This document shows positions 34,687 to 43,395 of a stretch of 64,000 nt of DNA, in pieces; positions within the stretch are counted from its first letter, which is position 1; each line of letters opens with the position of its first letter. The notes under the pieces were generated by a model that saw only the letters and a list, made by a program, of their open reading frames with translations, searched no databases and was not told the DNA's origin. The translations under genes and the position numbers were made by a program. This stretch comes from CAYULW01 sp964445815 (lineage in GTDB: Bacteria > Bacteroidota > Bacteroidia > Flavobacteriales_E > Vicingaceae), in the NCBI GenBank assembly GCA_964445815.1, contig CAYULW010000002.1, forward strand, positions 1 through 64,000. Direction: 5' to 3'.

Positions 34687-34901
34687 TTTTGATTATTTTG
34701 AGTGTTTAATTTGTTTTTGTCTTTTTGAGCCTCTTCTTCTTTAGAAAGTGTTTTATTCTCAGGAGCGCTAGACCAATCTATTTCGGGTTCCGAACTGGAA
34801 TTCTCTCGTCTTTGTTCCTTTTTTTCTTTCTTCATCTGTTTTTTTCTTGTTCTTTCTTTTTCTCTTTGTTTTTTTAGAAATGTATCTTGTGATCTTGCCA
34901 T
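34683..34901 (-). CDS. Small Lys/Arg/Glu-rich protein of the csp operon
   Basis: 72 aa from ATG 34901 (MARSQDTFLKKQREKERTRK); an upstream in-frame start adds six unlikely residues. Extremely charged helix (KKQMKKEKKEQRREN) followed by an acidic tail. Many Bacteroidota csp genes are preceded by just such a short MARSQxTFxKKxREK protein. Function unknown; RNA or ribosome association is a guess from its charge. Confidence 0.8.
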   Translation of the reverse strand: MARSQDTFLKKQREKERTRKKQMKKEKKEQRRENSSSEPEIDWSSAPENKTLSKEEEAQKDKNKLNTQNNQK

Positions 34902-35179
34902 AAATTGATTGTAAAGCACAACTAAGATTCTTCAACTCATCTGTGCAGTTGAAAAACAAATTTTACTATATGATGTAACGGATAATACTTATTTGTGCCA
35001 ATTTAAATAACGACACTAACAAGAAGGCTAATTTGATGTATCGATTCTCTTCTGATTTTAGCGAAGAGACTCGGCAAAAGTACTAAAGAATAAATTAGTA
35101 GCTTGATTGATCCTGATCAAATGTGAAAGAGATTTCATTCAATCGATCATTCTAGCTTTTAATTGAAACTTAACACAGT

Positions 35180-36352
35180 TCAAATCTCGTCAAGAAGTGA
35201 TTTAATAAGCTTCACTCCTTCAGAAATCTCCGTGTTTTTTATGTTTAATGGAGGCGCAATGCGAAAAGCATTGGGCGTAGACAAGAACCAGAACAGTAAA
35301 AGGCCTTTATCCAAGGCTTGTAAAACCACTTTTTGAACCAGCTCTTCATTGTCGAGTTCTACAGCCAACATCAAACCGAGTTGACGAGTGGCTTTTATTT
35401 TAGGATGCTTTAACTGATCTGCCATCAACTGCGCTTTTGCACCAATTTGTTGGAGCAAATTCTGACGTTTTAATTCTTTTAAACCGGCCGCCGCAGCTGC
35501 ACAAACTACCGGATGCCCCCCAAAGGTGGTAATGTGTCCTAACATGGGATTTGTACTGAGTTTATCCATTAGCTCTTTTCGCGTAATTAGAGCGCCAATA
35601 GGCATGCCTGCTCCCAAAGCTTTACCTGAAGTCAAAAGATCAGGAATGATGTCAAAATGTTCGAAAGCCCAAAACTTACCGGTTCGGCCCATGCCACATT
35701 GAATTTCATCCAAAGCTAACAATGCCCCGGTTTCATTGCATCGTTCTCTTAAGGCTTTCATGTAAGTTTTAGAAGGGATTCGGACGCCTGCATCACCCTG
35801 CACGGTTTCTAAGATCACACCTGCTGTTTTATCAGTAATGAACTTCAGATCTTCAATTTCATTGAGTCGAATGAAGCGAATGTTAGGTAGCAAAGGCCTA
35901 AACGGACTCTTCTTCAATTCTTTATGACTAATGCTAAGTGAACCATGCGTACTGCCGTGATAGCTGCCTTCAAAGGCAATAATCTCTGAACGTCCACTTG
36001 CTCTTTTCATGAGCTTTAGGGCGGCCTCATTGGCCTCAGTACCACTGTTCACAAAGTAATAGGCGTCCAAACTGTTTGGAAGTATTTCACTCAGTTCCTT
36101 AGCCAGTTCGTTTTGTGCTTCTTGCTCAAACTCTCCGTAGACCATCACATGTAGGTGTTTGTCAACTTGAGTTTTGATGGCTGTTTTAACGGCTTCGTTT
36201 CCATGTCCTAAAGCACTGACGGCTATACCGGATATAAAATCCAGATAGGCTTTGCCTGAAGTATCATAAATGTATGCACCTTCAGCATGACTGACTTTTA
36301 TACCAAAGGGGAAGGGGGTAGTTTGGGCTAAAGCTTTAAACCACTCAGACAT
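35180..36352 (-). CDS. Class III aminotransferase (acetylornithine/ornithine type)
   Basis: 390 aa. Fold-type I PLP enzyme, class III: GIAVSALGHGNEAV, the pyridine-ring segment NSGTEANEAALKLMKRASGR, EGSYHGSTHGSLS, the Asp of LALDEIQCGMGRTG and the PLP lysine in LLTSGKALGAGMPIGAL. Closest types are acetylornithine, ornithine or succinylornithine aminotransferases; the exact amino donor is not certain. It starts 3 bp after the transketolase subunit, so it belongs to that operon. Confidence 0.9.
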   Translation of the reverse strand: MSEWFKALAQTTPFPFGIKVSHAEGAYIYDTSGKAYLDFISGIAVSALGHGNEAVKTAIKTQVDKHLHVMVYGEFEQEAQNELAKELSEILPNSLDAYYFVNSGTEANEAALKLMKRASGRSEIIAFEGSYHGSTHGSLSISHKELKKSPFRPLLPNIRFIRLNEIEDLKFITDKTAGVILETVQGDAGVRIPSKTYMKALRERCNETGALLALDEIQCGMGRTGKFWAFEHFDIIPDLLTSGKALGAGMPIGALITRKELMDKLSTNPMLGHITTFGGHPVVCAAAAAGLKELKRQNLLQQIGAKAQLMADQLKHPKIKATRQLGLMLAVELDNEELVQKVVLQALDKGLLLFWFLSTPNAFRIAPPLNIKNTEISEGVKLIKSLLDEI

Positions 36353-36355
36353 TTG

Positions 36356-37306
36356 CTAACGGTCAAGTAAACGTTTGGCAGCCGCCACAATACTGGAACT
36401 CCCTAAGCCATATTTTTCAAATAGTTCCTCCGGTTTTCCGCTTTCGCCAAATTGGTCATTCACCGCAACCATTTCCATAGGGGTAGGAAGTTTTCGAGCT
36501 AGAAGCTGTGCGACACTGTCACCCAATCCTCCATGCATTTGATGTTCTTCGGCAGTTAATACTTTGCCTGTTTTTGCTGCAGAATTTAAAATGGCTTCTT
36601 CGTCCAATGGTTTGATGGTATGAATATTAATGACCTCGACACTTTTACCTTCTTCTTCTAATGCCTCTGCTGCTTTTAGACTTTCCCAAACAGAATGCCC
36701 TGTTGCTATAATAGTCAAGTCTGTTCCTTTTTGGAAGGTTACCGCTTTGCCAATTTCAAAGCTTTGATCTTCAGGAGTAAATACCGGCCATTTTGGTCTT
36801 CCAAATCTCAGGTAAACAGGGCCTTCATGTTCTGCAATGGCAATCGTTGCGGCTTTGGTTTGGTTATAATCACAGGGGTTAATGACGGTCATTCCCGGTA
36901 ACATTTTCATCAAACCAATATCTTCTAGGATCTGATGGGTAGCTCCGTCTTCACCCAAAGTTAAACCGGCATGAGAAGCACATATTTTTACATTTTTACC
37001 GCTATAAGCAATCGATTGGCGAATCTGGTCATAGACTCGACCTGTTGAGAAATTAGCAAAGGTGCCTGTAAATGGTATCTTCCCTCCAATGGTCATTCCG
37101 GCGGCAACACCCATCATGTTGGCTTCCGCTATTCCTGCCTGAAAGAAACGATCCGGAAATTCATTTTTAAACGCATCCATTTTAAGTGAACCTGTTAAAT
37201 CAGCGCACATGGCCACTATATTGGGGTTGCGTTTTCCGGCTTCGAGTAATCCTGCTCCAAATCCTGAGCGTGTATCTTTCTTTTCAGTGAAGGAATATTT
37301 TGCCAT
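36356..37306 (-). CDS. Transketolase, C-terminal subunit
   Basis: 316 aa: the pyrimidine-binding plus C-terminal domains of a split transketolase. TRSGFGAGLLEAGKRN, ADLTGSLKMDAFKNEFPDRF, the FQAGIAEANMMGVAAG motif (catalytic Glu in IAEANM) and YLRFGRPKWP are typical. It should pair with the N-terminal subunit at 38732-39574 to make one thiamine-diphosphate active site transferring two-carbon units in the pentose phosphate pathway. Unusually, a VWA gene lies between the halves, 3 bp upstream of this one. Confidence 0.92.
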   Translation of the reverse strand: MAKYSFTEKKDTRSGFGAGLLEAGKRNPNIVAMCADLTGSLKMDAFKNEFPDRFFQAGIAEANMMGVAAGMTIGGKIPFTGTFANFSTGRVYDQIRQSIAYSGKNVKICASHAGLTLGEDGATHQILEDIGLMKMLPGMTVINPCDYNQTKAATIAIAEHEGPVYLRFGRPKWPVFTPEDQSFEIGKAVTFQKGTDLTIIATGHSVWESLKAAEALEEEGKSVEVINIHTIKPLDEEAILNSAAKTGKVLTAEEHQMHGGLGDSVAQLLARKLPTPMEMVAVNDQFGESGKPEELFEKYGLGSSSIVAAAKRLLDR

Positions 37307-37308
37307 AA

Positions 37309-38691
37309 TTAAAGTTTTACTTGGGTACTTTGACCTGAAATAATTTTAAATGCTTCTTCTTTTGTGTAGACACTTAGTTTGGAATTGGCAGGGCGATAGA
37401 CCACCTTATAATTGCCGGGCTGAAGGGTAATGGATTGTCTGCTGATATTTTCAGCCAGATTACATACCCATACTAATTCATCACCTTCTTGCATAAAAAC
37501 AGCTCCATAACCATTGGCACTTATACCTATAGATACGATTCCGGCTTGAGGAATTTCTACTGTGGTGGTATTGCTTTGAGCAATGTTAACATCATTGACG
37601 TAGGTTCTGGGTAAGGTGAGAATCTCCAAATCGTATTTGCCAACAATATAGCGTTGTTTCATGTCAAAGTCCTGAATCACCATGGTTTCTTCTTCACCTT
37701 GTTTTCTCACTATGGCCTTCAGGTCTTTGTATTCGTTAAAGCCATTCATTTTTAAAACCAGATCACCTTGTGGGGCATCAAGAGCGATCACATTGTGTTT
37801 ACCTGCTTCTAAGGTAATGCCTTTTTTCTCTACGGGTGGAATGCTATGCACTACCAAGTCGTATGAACCAAGCGGATCTATTGGAATGGTATCCGGATTC
37901 CCTCTGGAGTCTATGGTGTGGATAAAATTATATCGAACCGCTTTTGTATGACTGTCATAAAAAGTCATGGCGACATTGGTTTCGGTAGGTTTGTTGAGTA
38001 TGTCCAATAGGTTAACCTGTGCAGTGGTATTATTCAAAGCTTGAGAAATCACGATGCCTAAGACATTCTTAAAGGTTTCTTCATTTTTTGCATCGTAAAA
38101 ATTACCAACACATTTAAAGGCATCCATCACTTGAGGGTCAAGACCTAAGCCAATGACAAAAGGTTTAAGGATAACACCTCTTTTCTGTAAGGCTAAAGAA
38201 ACGGCACAAGGGTCCCCGTCACATTCTTCTATGCCATCGGTAATCAGTATAATAACATTTCGGCAGTTGTCACATGGTGTAAAATCATTCGCTGCCTGTT
38301 CTAATGAATAGGCAATAAGTGTTGTGCCTTTAGGACGAATGGCGTTGAGTCTGGTTTTAATCTGAGCATGGTTGTTTTTAGAGAAGGGCACTTCGAGCTT
38401 GGTGTCTTTACAATTTCTGCCGTCTGAGGTTACAGAATACTGATGACCGTAGGCTCTAAGAGCCAGTTCAATATTGTCTACTCCTTTCAAGCTGTCTACG
38501 AGTTCTCTTAGAAGTCTGGTTGCCACTTGCATTTTAGAACCTCTTTCCCATCTGGCGTACATGCTTTGTGAGCCGTCAAAAACAAATAGAATTCTCGTTT
38601 TCTGAGCCTGATTTTGTTGTGAAAAAGCAAAAGAAGAACCAAGGAACAGGAGTAAGAAGAAGAAGTGTTTAAATTGCTGTTTCATGTTCAT
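37309..38691 (-). CDS. Secreted von Willebrand factor A protein
   Basis: 460 aa. Signal peptide (FFFLLLFLGSSFAFSQ), then a VWA domain with the MIDAS motif FVFDGSQSM (DxSxS) near residue 38, RLNAIRPKGTTLIAYSL and NVIILITDGIEECDGDP. The C-terminal half carries several beta-sandwich segments with EAGKHNVIALDAPQG and LQPGNYKVVYRP. Probably a periplasmic or surface metal-dependent binding protein. It sits inside the transketolase operon, 40 bp after the N-terminal subunit and 3 bp before the C-terminal one, with no evident link to carbon metabolism. Confidence 0.88.
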   Translation of the reverse strand: MNMKQQFKHFFFLLLFLGSSFAFSQQNQAQKTRILFVFDGSQSMYARWERGSKMQVATRLLRELVDSLKGVDNIELALRAYGHQYSVTSDGRNCKDTKLEVPFSKNNHAQIKTRLNAIRPKGTTLIAYSLEQAANDFTPCDNCRNVIILITDGIEECDGDPCAVSLALQKRGVILKPFVIGLGLDPQVMDAFKCVGNFYDAKNEETFKNVLGIVISQALNNTTAQVNLLDILNKPTETNVAMTFYDSHTKAVRYNFIHTIDSRGNPDTIPIDPLGSYDLVVHSIPPVEKKGITLEAGKHNVIALDAPQGDLVLKMNGFNEYKDLKAIVRKQGEEETMVIQDFDMKQRYIVGKYDLEILTLPRTYVNDVNIAQSNTTTVEIPQAGIVSIGISANGYGAVFMQEGDELVWVCNLAENISRQSITLQPGNYKVVYRPANSKLSVYTKEEAFKIISGQSTQVKL

Positions 38692-38731
38692 TTGTTAAAA
38701 GATAAGGCTGCTAAATCAATAACCATACCTT

Positions 38732-39574
38732 TTAATAATCTCCTAAAGTTTCATTCAATTGACCTAGAGCGATTTCTTTTTGTTCGTCATTTGGAGCAAC
38801 ACCGTGCCAGGCATGAGTTCCCATCATAAAATCAACGCCTTGACCCATTTCGGTTTTCATGAGAATGACAATCGGTTTCCCATTTCCACAATTGGTTTTT
38901 GCTTCTTTTAGAGTGGAGATGAGTTCCTCCATTTTATTGCCGTCACACTCCAGTGTTTGCCAACCGAAAGCTTCAAATTTGGCCCTTAAATTGCCGAGAC
39001 TCATCACATCTTCCACATCACCGTCTATTTGTCGGTTGTTCCAATCTACAGTAGCAATAAGATTGTCTATCTTTTGATGCGCTGCGAAAAGCAGAGCCTC
39101 CCATATTTGACCTTCCTGCAATTCACCATCTCCATGTAAAGAATACACGATGCCTGAATCTTTGTTGAGCTTTTTACTCAGTGCTGCTCCACAGGCTGCA
39201 GAGAGACCTTGTCCTAAAGAACCACTGGCAATTCTGATACCCGGCAGTCCTTCGTGTGTAGTCGGATGACCTTGAAGCCGGGTATTGATTTTTCTGAAAG
39301 TTGCCAATTCACTGACCGGAAAATAACCACTTCTTGCCAATACACTGTACCATACTGGTGAGATGTGTCCATTGGAAAGGAAAAAGACGTCTTCTCCAGT
39401 AGCGTCCATATTGAAATCAGTACTGTGGTTGAGTACTTCAAAATACATGGCCGTAAAAAAGTCGGCACAGCCCAATGATCCACCCGGATGTCCTGAACTG
39501 GCTCCGTGAACCATTCGTATTATGTCTCTTCTTACTTGGCTGGCAATGGATTCCAATTCCTTGATATCGGGCAT
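38732..39574 (-). CDS. Transketolase, N-terminal subunit
   Basis: 280 aa, the thiamine-diphosphate-binding half: GASSGHPGGSLGCADFF, FLSNGHISPVWYS, GSLGQGLSAACG and the pyrophosphate/Mg motif GDGELQEGQIWEA...NNR. Partner of the C-terminal subunit encoded two genes downstream. It heads the operon transketolase N, VWA, transketolase C, aminotransferase. A TATTTTTG (TAnnTTTG) box at 39608-39615 on the minus strand, 34 bp upstream of the ATG, is a plausible promoter. Confidence 0.93.
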   Translation of the reverse strand: MPDIKELESIASQVRRDIIRMVHGASSGHPGGSLGCADFFTAMYFEVLNHSTDFNMDATGEDVFFLSNGHISPVWYSVLARSGYFPVSELATFRKINTRLQGHPTTHEGLPGIRIASGSLGQGLSAACGAALSKKLNKDSGIVYSLHGDGELQEGQIWEALLFAAHQKIDNLIATVDWNNRQIDGDVEDVMSLGNLRAKFEAFGWQTLECDGNKMEELISTLKEAKTNCGNGKPIVILMKTEMGQGVDFMMGTHAWHGVAPNDEQKEIALGQLNETLGDY

Positions 39575-39607
39575 CTCAAATTTGAATAAATGATGAATAA
39601 ATCATTT

Positions 39608-39615
39608 CAAAAATA
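39608..39615 (-). promoter_or_regulatory. -7 box of the transketolase operon
   Basis: Minus strand TATTTTTG fits TAnnTTTG and lies 34 bp upstream of the first gene of the operon. The -33 region is only T-rich, so the call rests on position and the -7 match. Confidence 0.35.
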
Positions 39616-39673
39616 GAGCTATTCCCAAGAGAGAAAAACATTTGTTAATAAAATGGAGATAAAGTTGAAAAGC

Positions 39674-39703
39674 TTTAAAAACTCCGAAATATCAATACCT
39701 TTG
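39674..39703 (+). promoter_or_regulatory. Promoter of ychF
   Basis: TTTA at 39674-39677 and TACCTTTG at 39696-39703, 18 bp apart, match the Bacteroidota -33/-7 arrangement (TTTG-N19-TAnnTTTG). Transcription would start near 39710, 18 bp before the ATG. Confidence 0.6.
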
Positions 39704-39727
39704 CCGCCTTCTTAAAATTGAATACTT

Positions 39728-40825
39728 ATGGCCTTAAAATGCGGTATTGTCGGTTTGCCAAATGTGGGTAAATCCACCCTTTTTAATTGTTTGTCGAACG
39801 CGAAAGCACAGTCTGCCAATTTCCCTTTTTGTACGATAGAACCTAATATTGGGGTTATCACAGTGCCGGATGAGCGACTGAATCAATTGGCAGATATGGT
39901 AAAGCCGGAGAACATAGTGCCGACCACGATTGATATTGTTGACATTGCCGGATTGGTGAAAGGAGCAAGTAAGGGTGAAGGTTTAGGCAATAAGTTTTTG
40001 GGCAATATCCGTGAAACGGATGCCATTATTCATGTTTTACGCTGTTTTGACGATGGCAATGTTGTGCATGTTGACGGCTCTGTTGATCCGGTTAGAGATA
40101 AGGAAACGATTGACTTCGAGTTGATTTTAAAAGATCTGGAAACCATAGAAAAGCGACTGGAGAAAATCAATAGAGCAGCGAAGACAGGAGATAAAGAAGC
40201 CAAAAAAGTACAAGAGATATTGAATCGCTATAAAACACATCTGGAAGCAGGACATTCAGCACGTTCTATGGAATTGGGCGAGGATGAGCAGAAGGCTGTC
40301 GGGGATTTATTTCTGTTGACAGAGAAACCGGTTCTGTATTTATGCAATGTAGACGAATCATCTGTCAATGCAGGAAATGAACATGTGGAGGCAGTGAAAA
40401 CTGCAGTGGCTAATGAAAAGGCCGAGGTGTTGATGGTTGCCGCCGGTTTAGAGGCTGAAATCGCCGAATTGGAAGATGCTGAAGAAAGGCAATTGTTTTT
40501 AGAAGATGCAGGGCTTAGTGAACCTGGAGTGAATAAACTGATCAGAGGAGCATATTCATTGCTGAATTTACAAACCTATTTTACTGCTGGGAAAAAAGAG
40601 GTGCGCGCCTGGACCATTAAAAAGGGAATGACAGCACCTCAAGCCGCAGGAGTCATTCACACGGATTTTGAGCGTGGATTCATTAAAGCTGAGGTCATTA
40701 AGCTGAAAGATTATCTGGAATTGGGTTCGGAACAAGCCGTAAAAGAAGCCGGTAAAATGAGCATGGAAGGGAAGGACTATGTGGTTGAAGATGGTGATGT
40801 GATGTTGTTTAAGTTTAATGTCTAA
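39728..40825 (+). CDS. ychF: Redox-regulated ATPase/GTPase YchF (Obg family)
   Basis: 365 aa, the standard length. G1 loop GLPNVGKSTLFN, switch region ANFPFCTIEPN, G3 DIAGLVKGASKGEGLGNKFL, and a G4 variant (LCNVDE) in place of NKxD, which explains the ATP preference of this subfamily. The C-terminal TGS-like domain (LQTYFTAGKKEVRAWTI, GVIHTDFERGFIKAEV) is complete. Ribosome-associated, stress-related, near universal. The next gene begins 11 bp after its stop. Confidence 0.97.
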   Translation: MALKCGIVGLPNVGKSTLFNCLSNAKAQSANFPFCTIEPNIGVITVPDERLNQLADMVKPENIVPTTIDIVDIAGLVKGASKGEGLGNKFLGNIRETDAIIHVLRCFDDGNVVHVDGSVDPVRDKETIDFELILKDLETIEKRLEKINRAAKTGDKEAKKVQEILNRYKTHLEAGHSARSMELGEDEQKAVGDLFLLTEKPVLYLCNVDESSVNAGNEHVEAVKTAVANEKAEVLMVAAGLEAEIAELEDAEERQLFLEDAGLSEPGVNKLIRGAYSLLNLQTYFTAGKKEVRAWTIKKGMTAPQAAGVIHTDFERGFIKAEVIKLKDYLELGSEQAVKEAGKMSMEGKDYVVEDGDVMLFKFNV

Positions 40826-40836
40826 GTCCATCTATT

Positions 40837-43395
40837 ATGGTTAAGGCATTATCTATACTGTTTCTATCTGTTTGTATTGCTTTACAGGCGATTGCCCAAG
40901 AAATTCCTTTTACCGAAGTGCCTGAATGGGTTGAGCAAAAAGACTTTGAAACGCTTGAGGTAGAAGAGGGGATTGGTGATATCAGGTATAATCTGATTCA
41001 GGTCGAAACCAATATTATTGAAAAGCTGAAGTTCAAGCGATTGGCTTATCAATTGCTTAATCTTGATGCCCTTGAATCCAGTTCGACAATACAATTAAAT
41101 TTTGATCCTGCATTTGAGCAACTGGAAATTCATTCAGTTGATTTGATCAGAGATGGAGTTAGAACGGATAAAACCAATAATGTATCGGTTGAGGTCTTAA
41201 AAAGAGAAGAAAACCTTGAGAGCAATTTATATGATGGAAGTTTAACTGTCATTATCAGACTTGAAGACGTTAAGGTTGGAGATGTGATTGACTATTCTTA
41301 TTCAAGAAAAGGGTTTAATCCCATTTTTGGAGCTAACTTCTCGGCTGTCTACGATCTTGAATTCAGTAATCAAGTTGATCATTACTTCCTAAAAATTATA
41401 AAAGATAAAGGCACCAAACTAAATATTCAAAGGTTAAATGGTGCTATAGAACCTGAGGTTAAAAGTGGTGATTTTGAGGAGTTAATATGGTCCAAGAAAA
41501 ACATTGAACCTGTACTTTATGAGGTCAACACACCAAATTGGTATTACCAGCATAAATTCATCCGACTTTCTACTATTAATAACTGGTCCGAGTATATAGA
41601 CTGGGCTTCCAAACTCTATCGGTACACCACGAATGTTTCAACTATGGCGCTTGAGATTAGTGATAAAGAGGGTAAGGAAGAGCGATTGAATGATTACATA
41701 AGGTTTGTTCAGGATAAAGTGAGATATCTTGGTTTGGAGTCAGGCATTGGCGCTTATAAACCAAATCCGCCGGAAAAAGTATATAAACAACTTTATGGAG
41801 ATTGTAAAGACAAGTCCCTATTGTTGATTTCCTTATTGAGACATGAAGGTCTTGAGGCTTATCCCATATTGGTCAATACAAATTCAGGAGAGATTTTATC
41901 TTCAAGTCTTCCGCTTAATCAATCCTTCAATCATTGTGTAGTGGGATTTAATTATGACAACACAGACTTTGTCGTAGATCCAACGATTTCTTTTCAGGGT
42001 GGACAACTTAGTAATAGGCATCAACCCAATTTTCATTATGGTTTGGCTATTTCTGATCGCTTTGATGAGCTAATAGAAATAGATGAAAAGAATTTTGGAA
42101 AACTATCCATTAAAGAAGACATAAAAATGGATTCTGTGGGAGGAAATGCTTTCTTTTCAGTTGAATCTGAATATACAGGTTCTGTAGCGGATAACATCAG
42201 GGAGTATTTTTTGACAAGCTCAAAATCTGATATAGAAGATTCTTATCTCAACTATTACAGCAGCATTTATCCGAGTATAGAACTGGTGAAGGATATTGAG
42301 TTTAATGATGATTATGAAAGCAATAGAGTCATCATTAAGGAAGATTATTACCTTCCTGAGTTTTGGGAGTACAATGAAGAAGAGGGTTATTACAGCTGTT
42401 ACAGCTATCCTTTGGTCTTAGATTCCTATCTGGATTTTCCAAAATCGGCCAAGCGAGAAATGCCTTATGCTTTAGGTAATAAAATTAATTTTGAACAGGA
42501 AACTACGGTTCACTTGCCTCAGGAATGGGAGTTTATGGAGTTTAATGATACGTATTCAGACTCCGTATTTACGTATACCAGTATTGCCAAAAGAATTAGT
42601 GATGATAAGTTGTCTTTGGTGCATCAATTTCAATTGCATAAACCTCATGTTAGCGCGAGTGATTATGATCAATTTCAAAGCAAAATAGCAGACATTAAGG
42701 GTGATCTCACTTATTCTTTTACACATACCGGAGAAGATGTTGACGACTTTAGTCGAACTGATTTTGCCCCATCACTCTTCATTTTGGTTTTGATTGGTTT
42801 GTGGGTCTGGTTGGCAAGAAAGCTATACATCAGTTACAATCCTCTTTCGAGAGCCAACTCCAGTTTTTCTTATGACTCTATTGGTGGATGGATGATTCTT
42901 CCCCTTATCGGTTTGTTCATTAGCCCCTTAAGAATGTTGTATGATATATATGATATTGGCTATCTCAATGCAGCCACTTGGAATTATGTATACTCTTCAG
43001 GGGGAAGCATTGGCTTTTTCCTTTTCTTTATTGTAGAATGTTTGTTAAACATCGGCTTTCTTGTGTTCTCCATATTACTGTTGACTCTATTTTTTAAACG
43101 GAGGACCTCATTACCGAATTTATTCTCTATTTATTTGATTACCAATTTTGTATTTCTGCTTTTAGATGCTTTTATCTCTTCTGAGATCTATGAAATTCCA
43201 ATGGAGAAGACAGAAACAAAAGCTTTGGTTCGGATGTTCATTGGCGCATGCATATGGGTGCCTTATTTTCAATTCTCTGAAAGAGTTAAAGACACCTTTG
43301 TCAATCTGCATGGATCGATTCCGGAAGAAGGCAAGCAGTTGATTGAAGAAGCAGGCGATGAAGATAAGTCAGAGGTTAAGGATGTTTTACCTTAA
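40837..43395 (+). CDS. DUF3857/transglutaminase protein fused to a DUF2569-like membrane domain
   Basis: 852 aa. Signal peptide (ALSILFLSVCIALQAIA), then a DUF3857 domain (about 45-230, with VEVLKREENLESNLYDGS), a transglutaminase-like domain (about 270-400: RYLGLESGIGAYKPNPPEKV, the Cys near residue 323 in YGDCKDKSLLL, His in FNHCVVGF and Asp in FVVDPT), and a beta-rich DUF3858-like region. The last ~200 residues hold about five membrane helices beginning SIGGWMILPLIGLF, as in DUF2569. Such fusions are frequent in Bacteroidota; the exported part may remodel or cross-link surface proteins (inference). Its 3' end overlaps the convergent gene by 20 bp. Confidence 0.85.
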   Translation: MVKALSILFLSVCIALQAIAQEIPFTEVPEWVEQKDFETLEVEEGIGDIRYNLIQVETNIIEKLKFKRLAYQLLNLDALESSSTIQLNFDPAFEQLEIHSVDLIRDGVRTDKTNNVSVEVLKREENLESNLYDGSLTVIIRLEDVKVGDVIDYSYSRKGFNPIFGANFSAVYDLEFSNQVDHYFLKIIKDKGTKLNIQRLNGAIEPEVKSGDFEELIWSKKNIEPVLYEVNTPNWYYQHKFIRLSTINNWSEYIDWASKLYRYTTNVSTMALEISDKEGKEERLNDYIRFVQDKVRYLGLESGIGAYKPNPPEKVYKQLYGDCKDKSLLLISLLRHEGLEAYPILVNTNSGEILSSSLPLNQSFNHCVVGFNYDNTDFVVDPTISFQGGQLSNRHQPNFHYGLAISDRFDELIEIDEKNFGKLSIKEDIKMDSVGGNAFFSVESEYTGSVADNIREYFLTSSKSDIEDSYLNYYSSIYPSIELVKDIEFNDDYESNRVIIKEDYYLPEFWEYNEEEGYYSCYSYPLVLDSYLDFPKSAKREMPYALGNKINFEQETTVHLPQEWEFMEFNDTYSDSVFTYTSIAKRISDDKLSLVHQFQLHKPHVSASDYDQFQSKIADIKGDLTYSFTHTGEDVDDFSRTDFAPSLFILVLIGLWVWLARKLYISYNPLSRANSSFSYDSIGGWMILPLIGLFISPLRMLYDIYDIGYLNAATWNYVYSSGGSIGFFLFFIVECLLNIGFLVFSILLLTLFFKRRTSLPNLFSIYLITNFVFLLLDAFISSEIYEIPMEKTETKALVRMFIGACIWVPYFQFSERVKDTFVNLHGSIPEEGKQLIEEAGDEDKSEVKDVLP

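Noticed and set aside
34768..34959. Alternative minus-strand frame overlapping the Lys-rich small gene
   Set aside because: Shifted-frame shadow of the A-rich coding sequence; the MARSQ frame matches the known small family and overlaps csp by ATGA.
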